This document shows positions 22,116 through 32,705 of a DNA stretch of 64,000 nt, piece by piece (positions within the stretch are counted from its first letter, which is position 1; the number at the start of each line of letters is the position of its first letter). Position numbers and translations under genes: made by a program. This DNA comes from Microdochium bolleyi (lineage: Eukaryota > Ascomycota > Sordariomycetes > Xylariales > Microdochiaceae), in contig KQ964250.1 of the NCBI GenBank assembly GCA_001566295.1, forward strand, positions 992,001 to 1,056,000, given 5' to 3'. The notes beneath the pieces were generated by a model that searched no databases, was not told the origin of the DNA, and saw only the letters and a list, made by a program, of their open reading frames with translations.

Positions 22116-23060
22116 TTGTGCGGTTATTCTGGAGCGGAGTGGTGGGTGGAGGGCTCGAGGATGGGCACAAGAGTCCAGATCTGCCAGAGGTGTCGACGAG
22201 ATGTCTTGCGGTGCCGCGAGGCTCCGATATCAGCCCAAGCTGATCGACTTGGACGCCGCATGGGCACCTGCGTTGCGCGGGTGTGATGTTTGTGCAGCGA
22301 ACGTCGGAAGGAGCTCCGCTTCCCTCCGTGTCGGAGCAGCTGCTTCTCGGAGCCGACCGAGACCCCGCACAGCACGCAGGGAGCGGCTGTCGGCGGGCGC
22401 CTATCGAGGGATGTCGGGCCATATGATAGTCAGTAGTCCGCAGCCATGGAGCCATCTTCTAATCAGTGGGCTGACATGTGCTGAATCATTAGTCTCGTGC
22501 CCCTTCTTCGTCTCTCTTGGCAGGCGACCCGGTCTGGTTATCTTTCTTGCTGGGCCTCCAGCCCTGGAAGCGACCAGGGCTCCGCTCCGGCGTCGGTGCC
22601 ACCCCCGACCAGTGGGGCCTCTTCGGACAACAACCCCGTGTGTGCGAGCCCGGCAGGCAGGCAGGTTATCAGCGGATGGGGGCTCCCGACAGGTCTCGCT
22701 TCTGGGAGTTCCAGCCGGGTCTCATTGGATCACACATGCGAGCTACCGCTGGCGATGCCAACGACTCGGCCGTAGTCCGGCTTGGCATGCCGCGAGCTCT
22801 TTCAGCTGGGTGGGAACGATTCCCGTGGTCACCTGCCCGGTTTTCCTGCTCCAGATATCCAGGTCACTAGTTCGGGGCCTTATCCTGTGGGCATGCCGGG
22901 TCTGTGGGGACTTGCTTCATTGTTGCTGCGCTAGTCTCTAGCTACTCTGGACAACTGGTGCGACGAGGGGCCGCCGTCGGAATAGAACCCTCCAGACCAG
23001 GGCAGTTCTTCGTGGAGGTAAGGACCCGATACCTCCAGCTCACGTGGACCGTCCACTTAC
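22116..23060. other. Spacer between dioxygenase start and transporter end
   Basis: The 945 bp should carry the promoter of the dioxygenase (minus strand) and the 3' end of the MFS gene. Long ORFs that run into it from the dioxygenase gene (for example 21979-22941) are antisense, GC-driven shadows. Nothing else is recognised. Confidence 0.45.
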
Positions 23061-24755
23061 TCAAGCCTTTGGCTCAGCAATGACCTCGACGCCCGCTGCC
23101 GTGCTGCCGTTCGACTCCTCGTCCGCCAGCGCCGCCTCCTCCTTGGACTTCAACTCCCTCATCTCCATGACCCGCACCACGACGACCCAGACGCACATGC
23201 CGATGACGAGCCCGAGACTGATCCTGTAGCCCTTGCTGAACTTGGGAGCGTCCGTCACCGGGTAGCCCCACTGGCCCATGATCGTGGCCGTCACTGCTCC
23301 GAACGTGTTCATGATTGCCAGCGTCAACGCCCGGACCTGCGCGTCTCCGGTCGTGAGGATGTTGGCCCACGAGTAGTAGATTGGGGAGAGCGGCCCATCC
23401 AGGCCGGCGAAAAGGAAAGCGACGACCTTGAGCCCCAAGGGGATGTCCCACGCAACGAGACACGCCGTGCCGAAGATCATGATGGCCAGGTTGAGGGCCA
23501 CGCCTTTCATCCGGTACCCGGTGGCGTCAATGTATATGTTCAGCAGGAGGAGCATGATGATGTTCCAGCCGTTGATGGCCGTGGGGATGTTGTTGACGTC
23601 GTAGAGTGACCAGGTGCGGCTGGGGTCGTTCTTGAGGAACAAGGAGAAGACAAGGTTGGCCACTTTCCCAACAGTCGTGTTCCAGAACCTGAGCTCGCGT
23701 GTCAGTTCCCCTCCTCCAACTGGTCATACTGGAGATTTCAAAAGTAATGGGCTGCTGAACTTACATCCAAAGGATAGTGAGCACGTAGACTTGCCAACTC
23801 CGCATGGCGCGGCTGAACATATCCCACGAGAAGCTGTTGATCTCTGTTCGGCCGTCTTCGACAAGGCGTTCGACGCAGCGCTTCTTCTCCTCCTCGTTCA
23901 GGTAGAAAGCCTTTGTGGTCTCGGGTGTATCAGGGAACACAATGTACCCGTAAAGAGCGACGGCGAGCGTGATGATGCCATCGATGATGAAGACCCACCT
24001 CCACGCTGTGAGCCCATGTCTACCGTTCATGGTGGCCAACAGCGCGCTTTGGAGATAGCCTGAGCACATTTGGTTAACAAGAACCGCGAAAAACCCAAAG
24101 CCGCTATGCTTTTGTACTTACCAGAAATCATTGTGCCTACGTATGCTGCCGTGGCAAAGATGGCGGCACGTTTGCCAATCTCTGACTTTTTGTACCAGCT
24201 CCCGAGAACATATTGGACACCGACGAAGCACGATCCTTCCAAGAATCCGATGAAGAACCGGATGGGGTAGAGCTGGTTCACACTGGTGACGGCATAGGTC
24301 CCGATGGTCAAGAGTCCCCACAGGAGCTCAAGCCCGGGGAGCAGCATGCGAGGAGGGATCCAAGTCAGAAGCAGATTGGCCGGGATGGGCCCCAAGATCT
24401 GCCCGACCTGGAAGCATGTCGTGGCCAGGTTGAGCTCGGTTCCAAACATGGACAGATCCTCTCTCATGCCACTGACGTAGGCATTGTTGATGTTAGACTG
24501 GTCTAGCCATTTCGTAAAGAATGCCAGGCAAGCATAAGAGAGGACTAATAGTTGACCGTGTTGTCAGACGTTGATGATGTGTAGAAAGCCACAAATTGTG
24601 ATCCGCGTAGACTTACTGAAGGCGTCTAGCTTGAACAGAAGCTTCTTCTCGCTCGTTGAGGTTCCTTTTGGATGCCAGATGAAGAAGTCCGGACGATTGT
24701 CGCCATAGGACGACTTGAAGAGGTTCTTCGCATAGTAAGAAAGTGACAAAGCCAT
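23061..24755 (-). CDS. MFS transporter, Dal5/allantoate permease (anion:cation symporter) family, 494 aa
   Basis: Four exons: 24755-24617, 24544-24122, 24059-23765 and 23688-23061, with introns of 72, 62 and 76 bp. All donors are GTAAGT, and phases match (1, 1, 2). The joined protein has the ACS-family opening LLFKLDAFILSYACLAFFTKWLDQSNINNAYVSGM, followed by about twelve membrane segments and a cytosolic Lys/Glu-rich C terminus. This subfamily in fungi moves pantothenate, allantoate, nicotinate-type acids or dipeptides by proton symport at the plasma membrane. The substrate here cannot be assigned. The gene lies between two 2OG dioxygenases and is divergent from the right-hand one, which suggests shared control. 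An antisense ORF over exon 2 is ignored. Confidence 0.9.
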
Positions 24756-25627
24756 GATGGTCTGAATGCCCTGAGGAGTCGTTTGAAAGAGGACAAAGAG
24801 CCGATTTCTGGACCTGGCGACTCTGGAGGTGCGAGGCTGGGACGAGGAGACCCGGGACCACGGGACTCTTCATATCAGGAAGTTCGGCTCTTGAACATCT
24901 CGAGAACTCGCCTCTCTTATCACAAGGGGGCTTGACTAGCGGCTGTCGAGGTCCCTAGGCTGCATATCCTGGGTCCGCTAGTCATGCCAAACCCCAACCT
25001 CAGCTCCGGCATGGTGGAGTGCATTCGACCGGGATCCGCCCTGTGAGCCGTCGGAACGAAGCGCACGCGACCCGACAAGCTGATAAGTCGCAACACTCGA
25101 GAGGGAATCCTCGCGAGTATTGGCCTGTCGACCCTTTAGTTTCTGGAATATTTGGATGTATCAATCATCGGTGTCCTTATTACATGAGTTTGGAAAGTGA
25201 GAGACAGATGTGTTCGAAAACCATATCCTGTTGAACCAATCGGGATCTAGCCAGGGTTTAGAGGGACTTGAGCGGTAAAACCCCGGCTGCAAATGAAATG
25301 CCGACCGTGAGATACGTCTGGCCAGGTTCAAGAGCCTATCAGTGTACCCCTTTATCTGCTCTCAGAGACAATCTTGTCCAAGAGGACCTCGTCTCCGGCT
25401 TCGGGCCCAAGGAGCCGGGATCCGGGATCCGGCTGTCAGGTAGGGCGGGGTTCTGCTGGTTAGGCCTTAGCTCGTCATGGTCTCCGAGATCAGCACCCTT
25501 AAAGGAAGACGGAATCGACAGAGAGCTACCAGGAAAAGCGGGAGCTTGTTGCTGAAAACATTGTTCGTCTTTCGAGTGCTCATTGTTGTCGAAAACACTG
25601 AAAGGCCAAAGTAAGACGCGAGGAAAG
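24756..25627. promoter_or_regulatory. Shared divergent promoter of transporter and second dioxygenase
   Basis: The 872 bp separate two start codons pointing apart, so both promoters lie here. At 25413-25434 the sequence has six-base inverted arms AGCCGG and CCGGCT around tandem GGATCCGG units, and a CCGTCGG palindrome occurs near 25048. CGG half-sites in inverted order are the usual targets of fungal Zn2Cys6 regulators, but no regulator gene is seen nearby and the sites are only candidates. Confidence 0.4.
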
Positions 25628-27160
25628 ATGGCGACTGCCACTGCACACTCCCAAGTGCTACCACACAAGGTGAGTGCACCCAAGGAGAGAAGAGCACCTG
25701 CCTGAGAAAAACCATGTTCTGCCATTATTGCAGTCTGTAAATCGCATGCTGTGCGCCTTGATAGACTGGAGCTGACGACCTTGGTGTTCAAGGACAAGAA
25801 GTACGTCTGGTTTCACTCAGGCTCGGGAGACACATACCGAGAGGTGTCGGACAACCCATCATCATTCACCAGCATCCCCACCATCGATCTCACGGACCTG
25901 GACAGCGGCTCGCTCGAGGACCGAAAGCGTATTGCCAAGGAGATTTACGATGCCTGCCACCTATGTGGGTTCTTCTACATCAAGAACCATGGCATTCCTC
26001 AGCACGTGGCCGATGATGCGTTCGCCTTGCTCAAGCGATTCTTTGCGCTCGACCATGAAACCAAGATGACTGCCCATGTACGTGGAGCAGGGAGGCAGCG
26101 GTATGGCCCCGCAGTATCGCTGATATTATATGCGCTTAGGTACAAAAGAATCCTGCCATTCGTGGCTATGAGCCGATGATGGAAACACAGCTTGATGCCA
26201 GGTATGTGCAACTTCTCAGCAGCGAAAATAAAATTTTGCTAACTTATCTCATTTTAGAACTGCTGGAGGTATATTCCCAGATCGATGATGAAGATTACTA
26301 TGCACGCAATCTTGCTAATACCAGTTTTGGTCTCTAGACGTCAAGGAAGCATTTACCATGGGCGACTGCGTTCTTGAGCCTGAACAGAACTATGTCGGCA
26401 AGACCGGGCAGCAACCACCGGGCAAGTTCAAGCGAGCCCAGAACATCTGGCCGAATGACGCGCCCTGGTTCCGTGAAGGGATCTACGAGTACTATAATCA
26501 TATCGAACCTTTGGCGATGAAGCTGGTCCGGATCTTCGCACTTGCATTTGGCCTGGAGGAGACTGCTTTCGACAAGGACTTCAAATTCCCGATCACCGGC
26601 ATGCGCCCGTTGCATTATCCCCCCACTCCAGTGGACGAAGATGAACACAGCGTGGGACTTGGGGCCCACGCAGACTTCTCCTGGTAGCTCTCACCCTCCC
26701 AGTTTGTCCAAGTTATCATGGCAGCAAACTGCTAATGCATTTCCTGTCTAGGCTCACTCTAGTACTGCAAGAAGATGGCGTCCCGGCTCTCGAGGTACTG
26801 AATCAAGATGGCGTCTGGGTCGGAGCACCACCAGAGCGTGGCACATTGGTGTGCAATGTCGGACAATACCTCGAGCGGCAAACGAATGGCGTCTTCCCTG
26901 CCACGGTGCACCGCGTGCGCAACATGACGGGACAAGAGAGATACTCGATGCCTTTCTTCCTGACTCCGGACCCGGACGTTAACCTCGACGTGCTCGACTG
27001 TTGCAGGGGCGACAAGGAGGGCAAGACCGCGTACGAGCCCATCAATGTTGGTGACTTGTACATCAGACGTATCCTTCCAGCCCGAAAGAAGCACCCTACC
27101 AGCATCAAGAACATCGACGTGCCGCAGGAACAGTGGAGTTACGACATGTTGTTGCAGTAA
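25628..27160 (+). CDS. Fe(II)/2-oxoglutarate-dependent dioxygenase, about 405 aa, six exons with 11-nt microexon
   Basis: Well supported exons are 25734-26077, 26140-26201, 26258-26268 (11 nt), 26338-26683 and 26752-27160. They join to VQKNPAIRGYEPM, RTAGDVKEAFTMGD and GAHADFSWLTLVLQED. Iron ligands are the H and D of GAHADF (about 265 and 267) and the H of ATVHRV (about 323); the ERYSMPFF arginine (about 333) should bind 2-oxoglutarate. The first exon is provisional. ATG 25628 is followed by a good donor GTGAGT at 25670, but this gives the wrong phase; the frame closes only with a weaker GTGCAC donor at 25674. Residues from RLDRLELTTLVFKDKKYVWF onward look genuine. The family opening and KNPAIRGYEP block suggest an IPNS-like oxidase of small acids or metabolites. 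The product is unknown. It is divergent from the Dal5-type transporter. Confidence 0.82.
26258..26268 (+). other. 11-nt microexon of the second dioxygenase
   Basis: The exon sits between a TTTTAG acceptor (ending 26257) and a GTATAT donor (26269). It supplies the third base of Arg, then Thr-Ala-Gly and the first base of Asp, giving RTAGDVKEAF. Skipping it would shift the frame by 11 nt. Flanking introns are 56 and 69 bp. Confidence 0.8.
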
Positions 27161-28001
27161 CTACCGCCGAATGTCAATGGCAGCATATTTTCTCCGAATG
27201 CTTCCGGGTGATATTCAATCATGTTATTTATATTAAGATAAACATCATACTCCAAACTTGGGTTCAGGACAATGCCAACCGTTGTATAAAGACGAGACTG
27301 GTTCATTGTTGTAAAACTCAACGTCTTGATGATACATGGCTCGCTGCATATAATATCTTCCGAACGTGGTTGTACTGTTGCTGCTTGTGGTCAGGTTACC
27401 CGAGCCTACGATGTAAAGATGCTTTTGTTCGGCGGTTGCCGTTGTAGTCCGCTGATGATATTTGACAAAGTAGTGACCTTGCTTTACTTACCCTGCAAGA
27501 CGCCGTCTCATACCTCGATGGAGGAACTGGCCACCAACATCACTTGCTACTTTTGTTAGTCATGGTCGTACCATTTGCAGGCACAGGCAATTCCACCCCT
27601 GATAAGACGCACTCGCTTGCGGACGGGTGGACCGCCCCGCACACGCGTGGCCACCGGGGCCCCCTCCCGGAGAGCCCGCTGAATAGGATTTGCCCGGCTG
27701 CCGCTATGAACGCCCAGGGGATCGATTCCGCGAATCCCATCTTTGACTTCTCCATCTTCACAAGTACCATTTTGTTGTCCCATATGCCCTATGCTCAGTT
27801 CATCCCTCCCGAAGGCTTGAACTGGCCGCCTTGGCGTGGATATCATCTTGCTCATACCGACAACCTCTTGTGCCAGTTGCTGGTGCCTCCTCCGAAGTCG
27901 CAGCATCCAGTCCACCCCACTTCAGACTTCGATATTGCGTCCAACCCACGATACGAACTTCGCATTTCGAAGCCGCCACTCCGGCAGGGCCTGAAAAGCC
28001 C
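27161..28001. other. Intergenic region upstream of the F-box gene
   Basis: The first 300 bases are AT-rich and likely the 3' UTR of the dioxygenase gene. The remainder leads into the F-box gene. The ORF at 27544-28005 starts at a non-ATG codon and shows no domain. No other feature is visible. Confidence 0.45.
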
Positions 28002-29944
28002 ATGAATCATAAGCAGAGCTTTGCCTCTCTACCAGAGGAAATACTGTTGTGTATTATATCATGTAGGCAACCTCGCCCCAACTCCGGTCCTTGCCTTATC
28101 GGTTCGATCATTGACATGTCTCTCCAGGGCTTGACCCGCCGGCCATCGTGAGCCTGCAGCTCGCATCAAAGCACTTCCTCGTTCTATGCCGGGACAACGG
28201 CTTCTGGCGGCATCTCGCCCTCTCACCGGCCGCTCTCTCGCGATACAGGCAGCTTTCGGGCGGTGGCCAGCAGCACCACCGGGCTGACGTGCCACCGCCT
28301 GACGTCCATCACGCCGTCGACCCATGGGAAGCCGCATCGTCGCTGCTCGAGCAGCCGTCGCTGTCGACCAAGCAGCACGCCCGCGTCATCGCAAACTGGG
28401 ACACCACCTTCCCGCAGGAGTCACCGCGCTGGTACGACGAGTACATCCACCGCCACGCGCCCGTCGTCGTCAACTGGCCGCAGCAGCCGATGACCGAGGG
28501 CAAGACCGCCACAGCCGGGTCTGTGCCCATCGACGTCAGGGGGCTGGCGCTGTATCGGCCGCCCTCAGAAGCCCACGCTGCGTACGCCGTGGCTCCGCTC
28601 GAGGATGGCTCCGTCTGTCTCTGGGACGTCAAGGGAGGTAGTGCGACGAGGAAGAAAGGCGCGATCGCTGCGCACAGCAAGGCGGGCTTGCTGTGGGAGC
28701 ATGTGCCCCCACATAGCTACCCGCGGCGCTCGACCATCACGGATCCCGGCATACTGGAGTCGGTCACGGTGGACGATCAAAGAGGTGTGGCGTTCTTTGC
28801 GATAGGACATGGTAAGCTCCTGCACCCGGAGATCTATAGTGCCTTTTTCTTTTAGACGTTGTGCTTATAAGAAAATCTTGTAGTCCTCGTCGAGATTGAT
28901 CTTGCAACAATGCGACCTGTCAGCGAGAAGCAGTACGACTTCTCGATCAACACGCTCTCCACGATCCAACCTGGGGTTCCGCTCATAGTCGGTACCACGT
29001 TGGGACTGCATCTCAACGACCACCGGATCCCGAGCCACAGTCTGTCTCCATATGCAGCCTTACCTCAGCCAGGGCCCATATCTATAGAGCACCTCGAACG
29101 TTCTGGCCAGCCAGCGCAGATCTCGGACGACTTCCTCGTCGCTGGCCGCTTCTCAAATATACTCCACTACGACCGACGGCAGTTCCCTAAGATCAGGGGC
29201 TCGATCTACTCAGGTGCTAAATTGTGTAGCATGGCATCACTCCCATACTCAATGTCCTTCGTGGGTAACGAGCAGCGCAAAAGCTTCGAGTTGAACGAGG
29301 ACGAGATAGACGCAGTAAAGAGCGAGCCTGGTAGGACGCTCATCACATGCGGTGAATACAAATCAAAAGGATCCCTGGAGATCTACGGATTATCAGCGTC
29401 AAGCTCGCATCTGTCTAGTGCGGCTAATCAGCAGAAGCCAATACGGAATCGTGTCACGGCGGCATCGGCCAAGGCCTTATACGTCGCGAATCACGGCAAC
29501 CGCATCGTCTACTCCGACGGGCAGGGCTATCTCAAGTGGGTGGAGCGAGATGGGTACACGGAAGTGCGCCGTCACAAGATCGGCCAGTCGGAGCGGACTA
29601 CCACGCAGTCGTCCCTGTTCAGGAGCATGCCCGGATCAGACGACATTGCGGTGAAGCTGCTCTCGACGCGGACCACATCCGAGGAGGGGGAAAGCACCAC
29701 GACACAGGCTAATGCCGACGACATCCTGTTCTGGACAGGCGACAAGCTCGGCCTCGCGACGTTCTCGTCAAAGCCGGCGTTCTTTCCAGAGGACTTCCTG
29801 GACACAACGGGCGAGGCAGGACCCGACGAGCAGGAGGAGCAGTTGTACAGCGAGAGGATGCGGCTCGCGCTGGAGCGCCAGGCGCAGGATGTCCACTTCG
29901 TCAGGGAGCTCGGTGCGGGCACGCTCGGTGGTGCAGGTTTCTAG
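28002..29944 (+). CDS. F-box protein with propeller-like C-terminal region, 601 aa
   Basis: Three exons: 28002-28062, 28128-28811 and 28884-29944, with introns of 65 and 72 bp, both phase 1. The splice after residue 20 rebuilds a clear F-box at residues 7-45: ASLPEEILLCIISWLDPPA then VSLQLASKHFLVLCRDNGFW. The rest contains WD-like strands (ALYRPPSEAHAAYAVAPLEDGSVCLWDVKG, VLVEIDLATMRPVSEKQ, ALYVANHGNRIVYSDGQGYLKW), consistent with a beta-propeller although repeats are weak. F-box proteins recruit substrates to SCF ubiquitin ligases through Skp1; propellers often form the substrate-binding face. The target is unknown. The C terminus is Glu/Gln/Arg-rich with HFVREL near the end. Confidence 0.83.
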
Positions 29945-31391
29945 AAACGGCATTGCCGAACGCCTGTGAGCTGGCAGCGGGGGTCAGCAACGCGCTGTCG
30001 GCTATATTGACGAAAGTGTCAACGAATTAGACAGCTCTGGAGCTATGGATGGACTATTTTTCGACGATATGGTCCTGCTAAAGTGGAGTTGTGATAGAAC
30101 ACGTCGACTGTGAGTCCCGAACGACCCTTGATCATGCACGAAGCCCGGATGATTTAATGTAGCCAAGGACGAACGGGAAAGGCGCCGGGAGGGGTCGGAG
30201 TTGCCATGCCATGCAGCTCTGATATGCAGAGCATAGCGAGGGGCAGAGTAGTAACGGCCCACGGGACCCTGCAAGGTAGGAAAAAAAAAAAAAGCCCAGC
30301 CTGGATCGGACGTTGCTCTCCGCTTGGGACTCTACTAGCCTCCACAAATCGCGAGTATACGCAGATCGATAGAGCCGCTCATTGTTCGAATCAAGCATAT
30401 GATAAAATGGAGAAGTGGAATGACGGATGGCGTGTCGACTCCGAACATCACAGGAAGTGGATGTCATGAACACTGGAGGAGGTCCAGGACTCGGTACGAA
30501 GTAGACTAGAGGACCCCAGCCGGACCCGCAGCGCCACCCGGGCCTCGCTAGCATCTGCACGGCCGGGCACGGAGGGGCAGGCGGGCACCTTCCAAGTCCT
30601 GATCCGAGAGCACCTGACTCGGACCAAGCCCCAAGCCCATTCCAGCCGGTTGGAGATTGTCGTCACTTCAGCATCCTGACCGCCATCAATCGCCTTTGTC
30701 CACTTCTCTCGATCGAATCACCATCTCCCCGATCTCGGCTGCGAGCTGAACTCACCGGTCTTGACACTGGCGATTACGAACTTCTGCTGCCGTCGCCGCC
30801 TGGGCATTCCACAATATCCCAAGGGAGCCAGGAATATTTCCACACAGCGTGTTCGCGGGAGCTGGGCTACTCCACTGGGCGTCGACAACTCATCAGCCAG
30901 CCAACAGCGACTGACTGGACCGGCCCCCCGCCAGAGATCTCCCCGTCCACTTGAGCGCCTGCATGCAGCGCCAGCGAGGCCAACACAAGACATTGGCCAT
31001 CTCAGGTCCCCTCAACCCCACGTCCTTGTCGGCTGAGCACTGCAACTGCACGGCTCTGCATCCTGGGTTCAGAGTGAGGCGGCTTGCAGGCCCATCTTCG
31101 CCTCCGCTGCTACCGCCACAGCACGGGCACGCGGCTTAGGGCCCCCAGGCCGGTCGCTGCACAGGCGCCTGTGCTGGCCGCATTAACCTGGCTGGCTTTG
31201 TCGCTGGCGCATCGGCCGATGGCTTCGCAACTGTCTCGCTTCTGACCCGACCCGATCAATCCTGGCTGTATTTTTCTTTCTTTTTATTTGGTGCGACGTT
31301 CGTCTTCTTTTCCCCAGAGATCAGCTGCTGGGTGGTCTTTTGCCACTCTGACCCTTCAACTGGAACGGCCTTGTCCATCCGAGCATGTTCG
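29945..31391. other. Spacer upstream of the SprT-like gene
   Basis: A homopolymer A-run of about 13 lies near 30283. A T-rich tract (TTTTTCTTTCTTTTTATTTG) near 31270 is a typical fungal pyrimidine promoter element about 120 bp upstream of the next start. No gene is supported in these 1.4 kb. Confidence 0.4.
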
Positions 31392-32705
31392 ATGGCCTGG
31401 TACGTTGGCGGCGGAGGCACTGCCATGTCGCGCTCCTCGAGCGGCCTGTCGACGCCCGGCGAACTGGTTCATGATCAAGCCTTCCCCGACCAGCCATTCT
31501 TCGAAGGAGGCAAGCGTCGCATTAGCATAACCAGCATATACGGCCCCGACGATGGATCTTACGACTCTCAACCAGCTACCTTGAAGCGGGCACGACATAC
31601 CGTCTCTGCCCACGTGGTGATAGAGAGCATACCGCCATTTTACATCATTCGAGAAGACAGTAGTTCGCCCGCCCCGCTAGCCCAGAATGCTCGCGAACGG
31701 CACCGCGGTTCCTGGCAAGGCTACGACGAAAAGCCACAGGAACATCCCCACGATGCTGGACGGCATGATCTGCACCACACTCCAGCTAAGCCCGCTGTTG
31801 CCGCTGCGGGGTCCAGAGGGAGCGCCTCCTCCACAACCATCGCGATTGACGACGACGCCGATGAGGATCATCACATGAGCGACGAGGAAGCAGCCGAGAG
31901 CGTGGAGCTTCACGTCGCAGAAAATCATAAGCGCAACCGGCACTCCAAGCACGAAAGAATCCTGAAGAGCCTGATCAACCCGAAAGCCCGCAGCGCCGAC
32001 TTCGAGATTGACGACGAAGCCATCCAGGGAATCTTCTACGCTGCCAACGAGTTCTTCTTTTGTGGTCGCCTCAAAGGCCGTGTCACCTGGGAATGGGCGG
32101 ACAAGCGCAACTCGCGGTTCCAGGCCAACATTATTGGCACCACTGCGCTGCGGAAAGCCAGCGAAATTGGTGGATACGAAACCTTGATCATTCTGTCGTC
32201 GCATTTCTTACGAGACAAGAACTACAGCCGCCGGCTCCTGATCTCAACATTCCTGCACGAGCTCGTCCACAGCTACCTCTTTATCTGTTGCGGTTTCAAG
32301 GCCCGCGCATCTGGCGGCCACACGGATGGCTTCGTCCGCATCGCGAGTCTCATCGACGACTGGGCCGGGCCCGAGACACTTCACCTAAGAAACATTGAAG
32401 CCGACCTGGACGACTTTCTTGCCGACACAGCGAGGTACCAGCATGATCAACTACTGAGAACTTCCTACTGCTCTGGGCACACCTGCGAGCGGCCAACTCC
32501 AAGAGATGGTGCGAGAGCCGACCGACCACGGGGCGAACTTGCTGGCCGGCACAAGGATAGCTCCTTCGCTGGAACGCAACACCGTCATGGCGCTGTGCTC
32601 GCAGTAGAGAGTACGCCAACCTTTATCATTCTTCCAACCAAGCGGCCAGAGCCAAAATGGCACTACGAAGGTCCCATCGATTATCGGCATAATCGCCTCT
32701 CTTAA
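31392..32705 (+). CDS. SprT-like zinc metalloprotease-domain protein, about 437 aa
   Basis: Single exon. The first in-frame ATG is 31392; the next, 31425, is an alternative start. The first 190 residues are disordered with acidic patches. From about residue 200 a SprT-like domain follows: IDDEAIQGIFYAANEFFFCG, then WADKRNSRFQANIIGTTAL, then HELVH at about 289-293 with the third zinc ligand likely in GGHTDGF. HExxH is the active-site signature. Eukaryotic SprT proteins such as Spartan degrade DNA-protein crosslinks at replication forks. No PCNA-binding or SHP box is evident in the basic C-terminal tail, so a Spartan role is inference. An out-of-frame ATG at 31385 opens a 29-codon ORF that overlaps the start. 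Confidence 0.85.
   Translation: MAWYVGGGGTAMSRSSSGLSTPGELVHDQAFPDQPFFEGGKRRISITSIYGPDDGSYDSQPATLKRARHTVSAHVVIESIPPFYIIREDSSSPAPLAQNARERHRGSWQGYDEKPQEHPHDAGRHDLHHTPAKPAVAAAGSRGSASSTTIAIDDDADEDHHMSDEEAAESVELHVAENHKRNRHSKHERILKSLINPKARSADFEIDDEAIQGIFYAANEFFFCGRLKGRVTWEWADKRNSRFQANIIGTTALRKASEIGGYETLIILSSHFLRDKNYSRRLLISTFLHELVHSYLFICCGFKARASGGHTDGFVRIASLIDDWAGPETLHLRNIEADLDDFLADTARYQHDQLLRTSYCSGHTCERPTPRDGARADRPRGELAGRHKDSSFAGTQHRHGAVLAVESTPTFIILPTKRPEPKWHYEGPIDYRHNRLS

Noticed and set aside
21979..22941. 320-codon plus-strand ORF crossing the dioxygenase start
   Set aside because: It begins inside the antisense of a microsatellite and has Arg/Ser-rich random composition with no motif.
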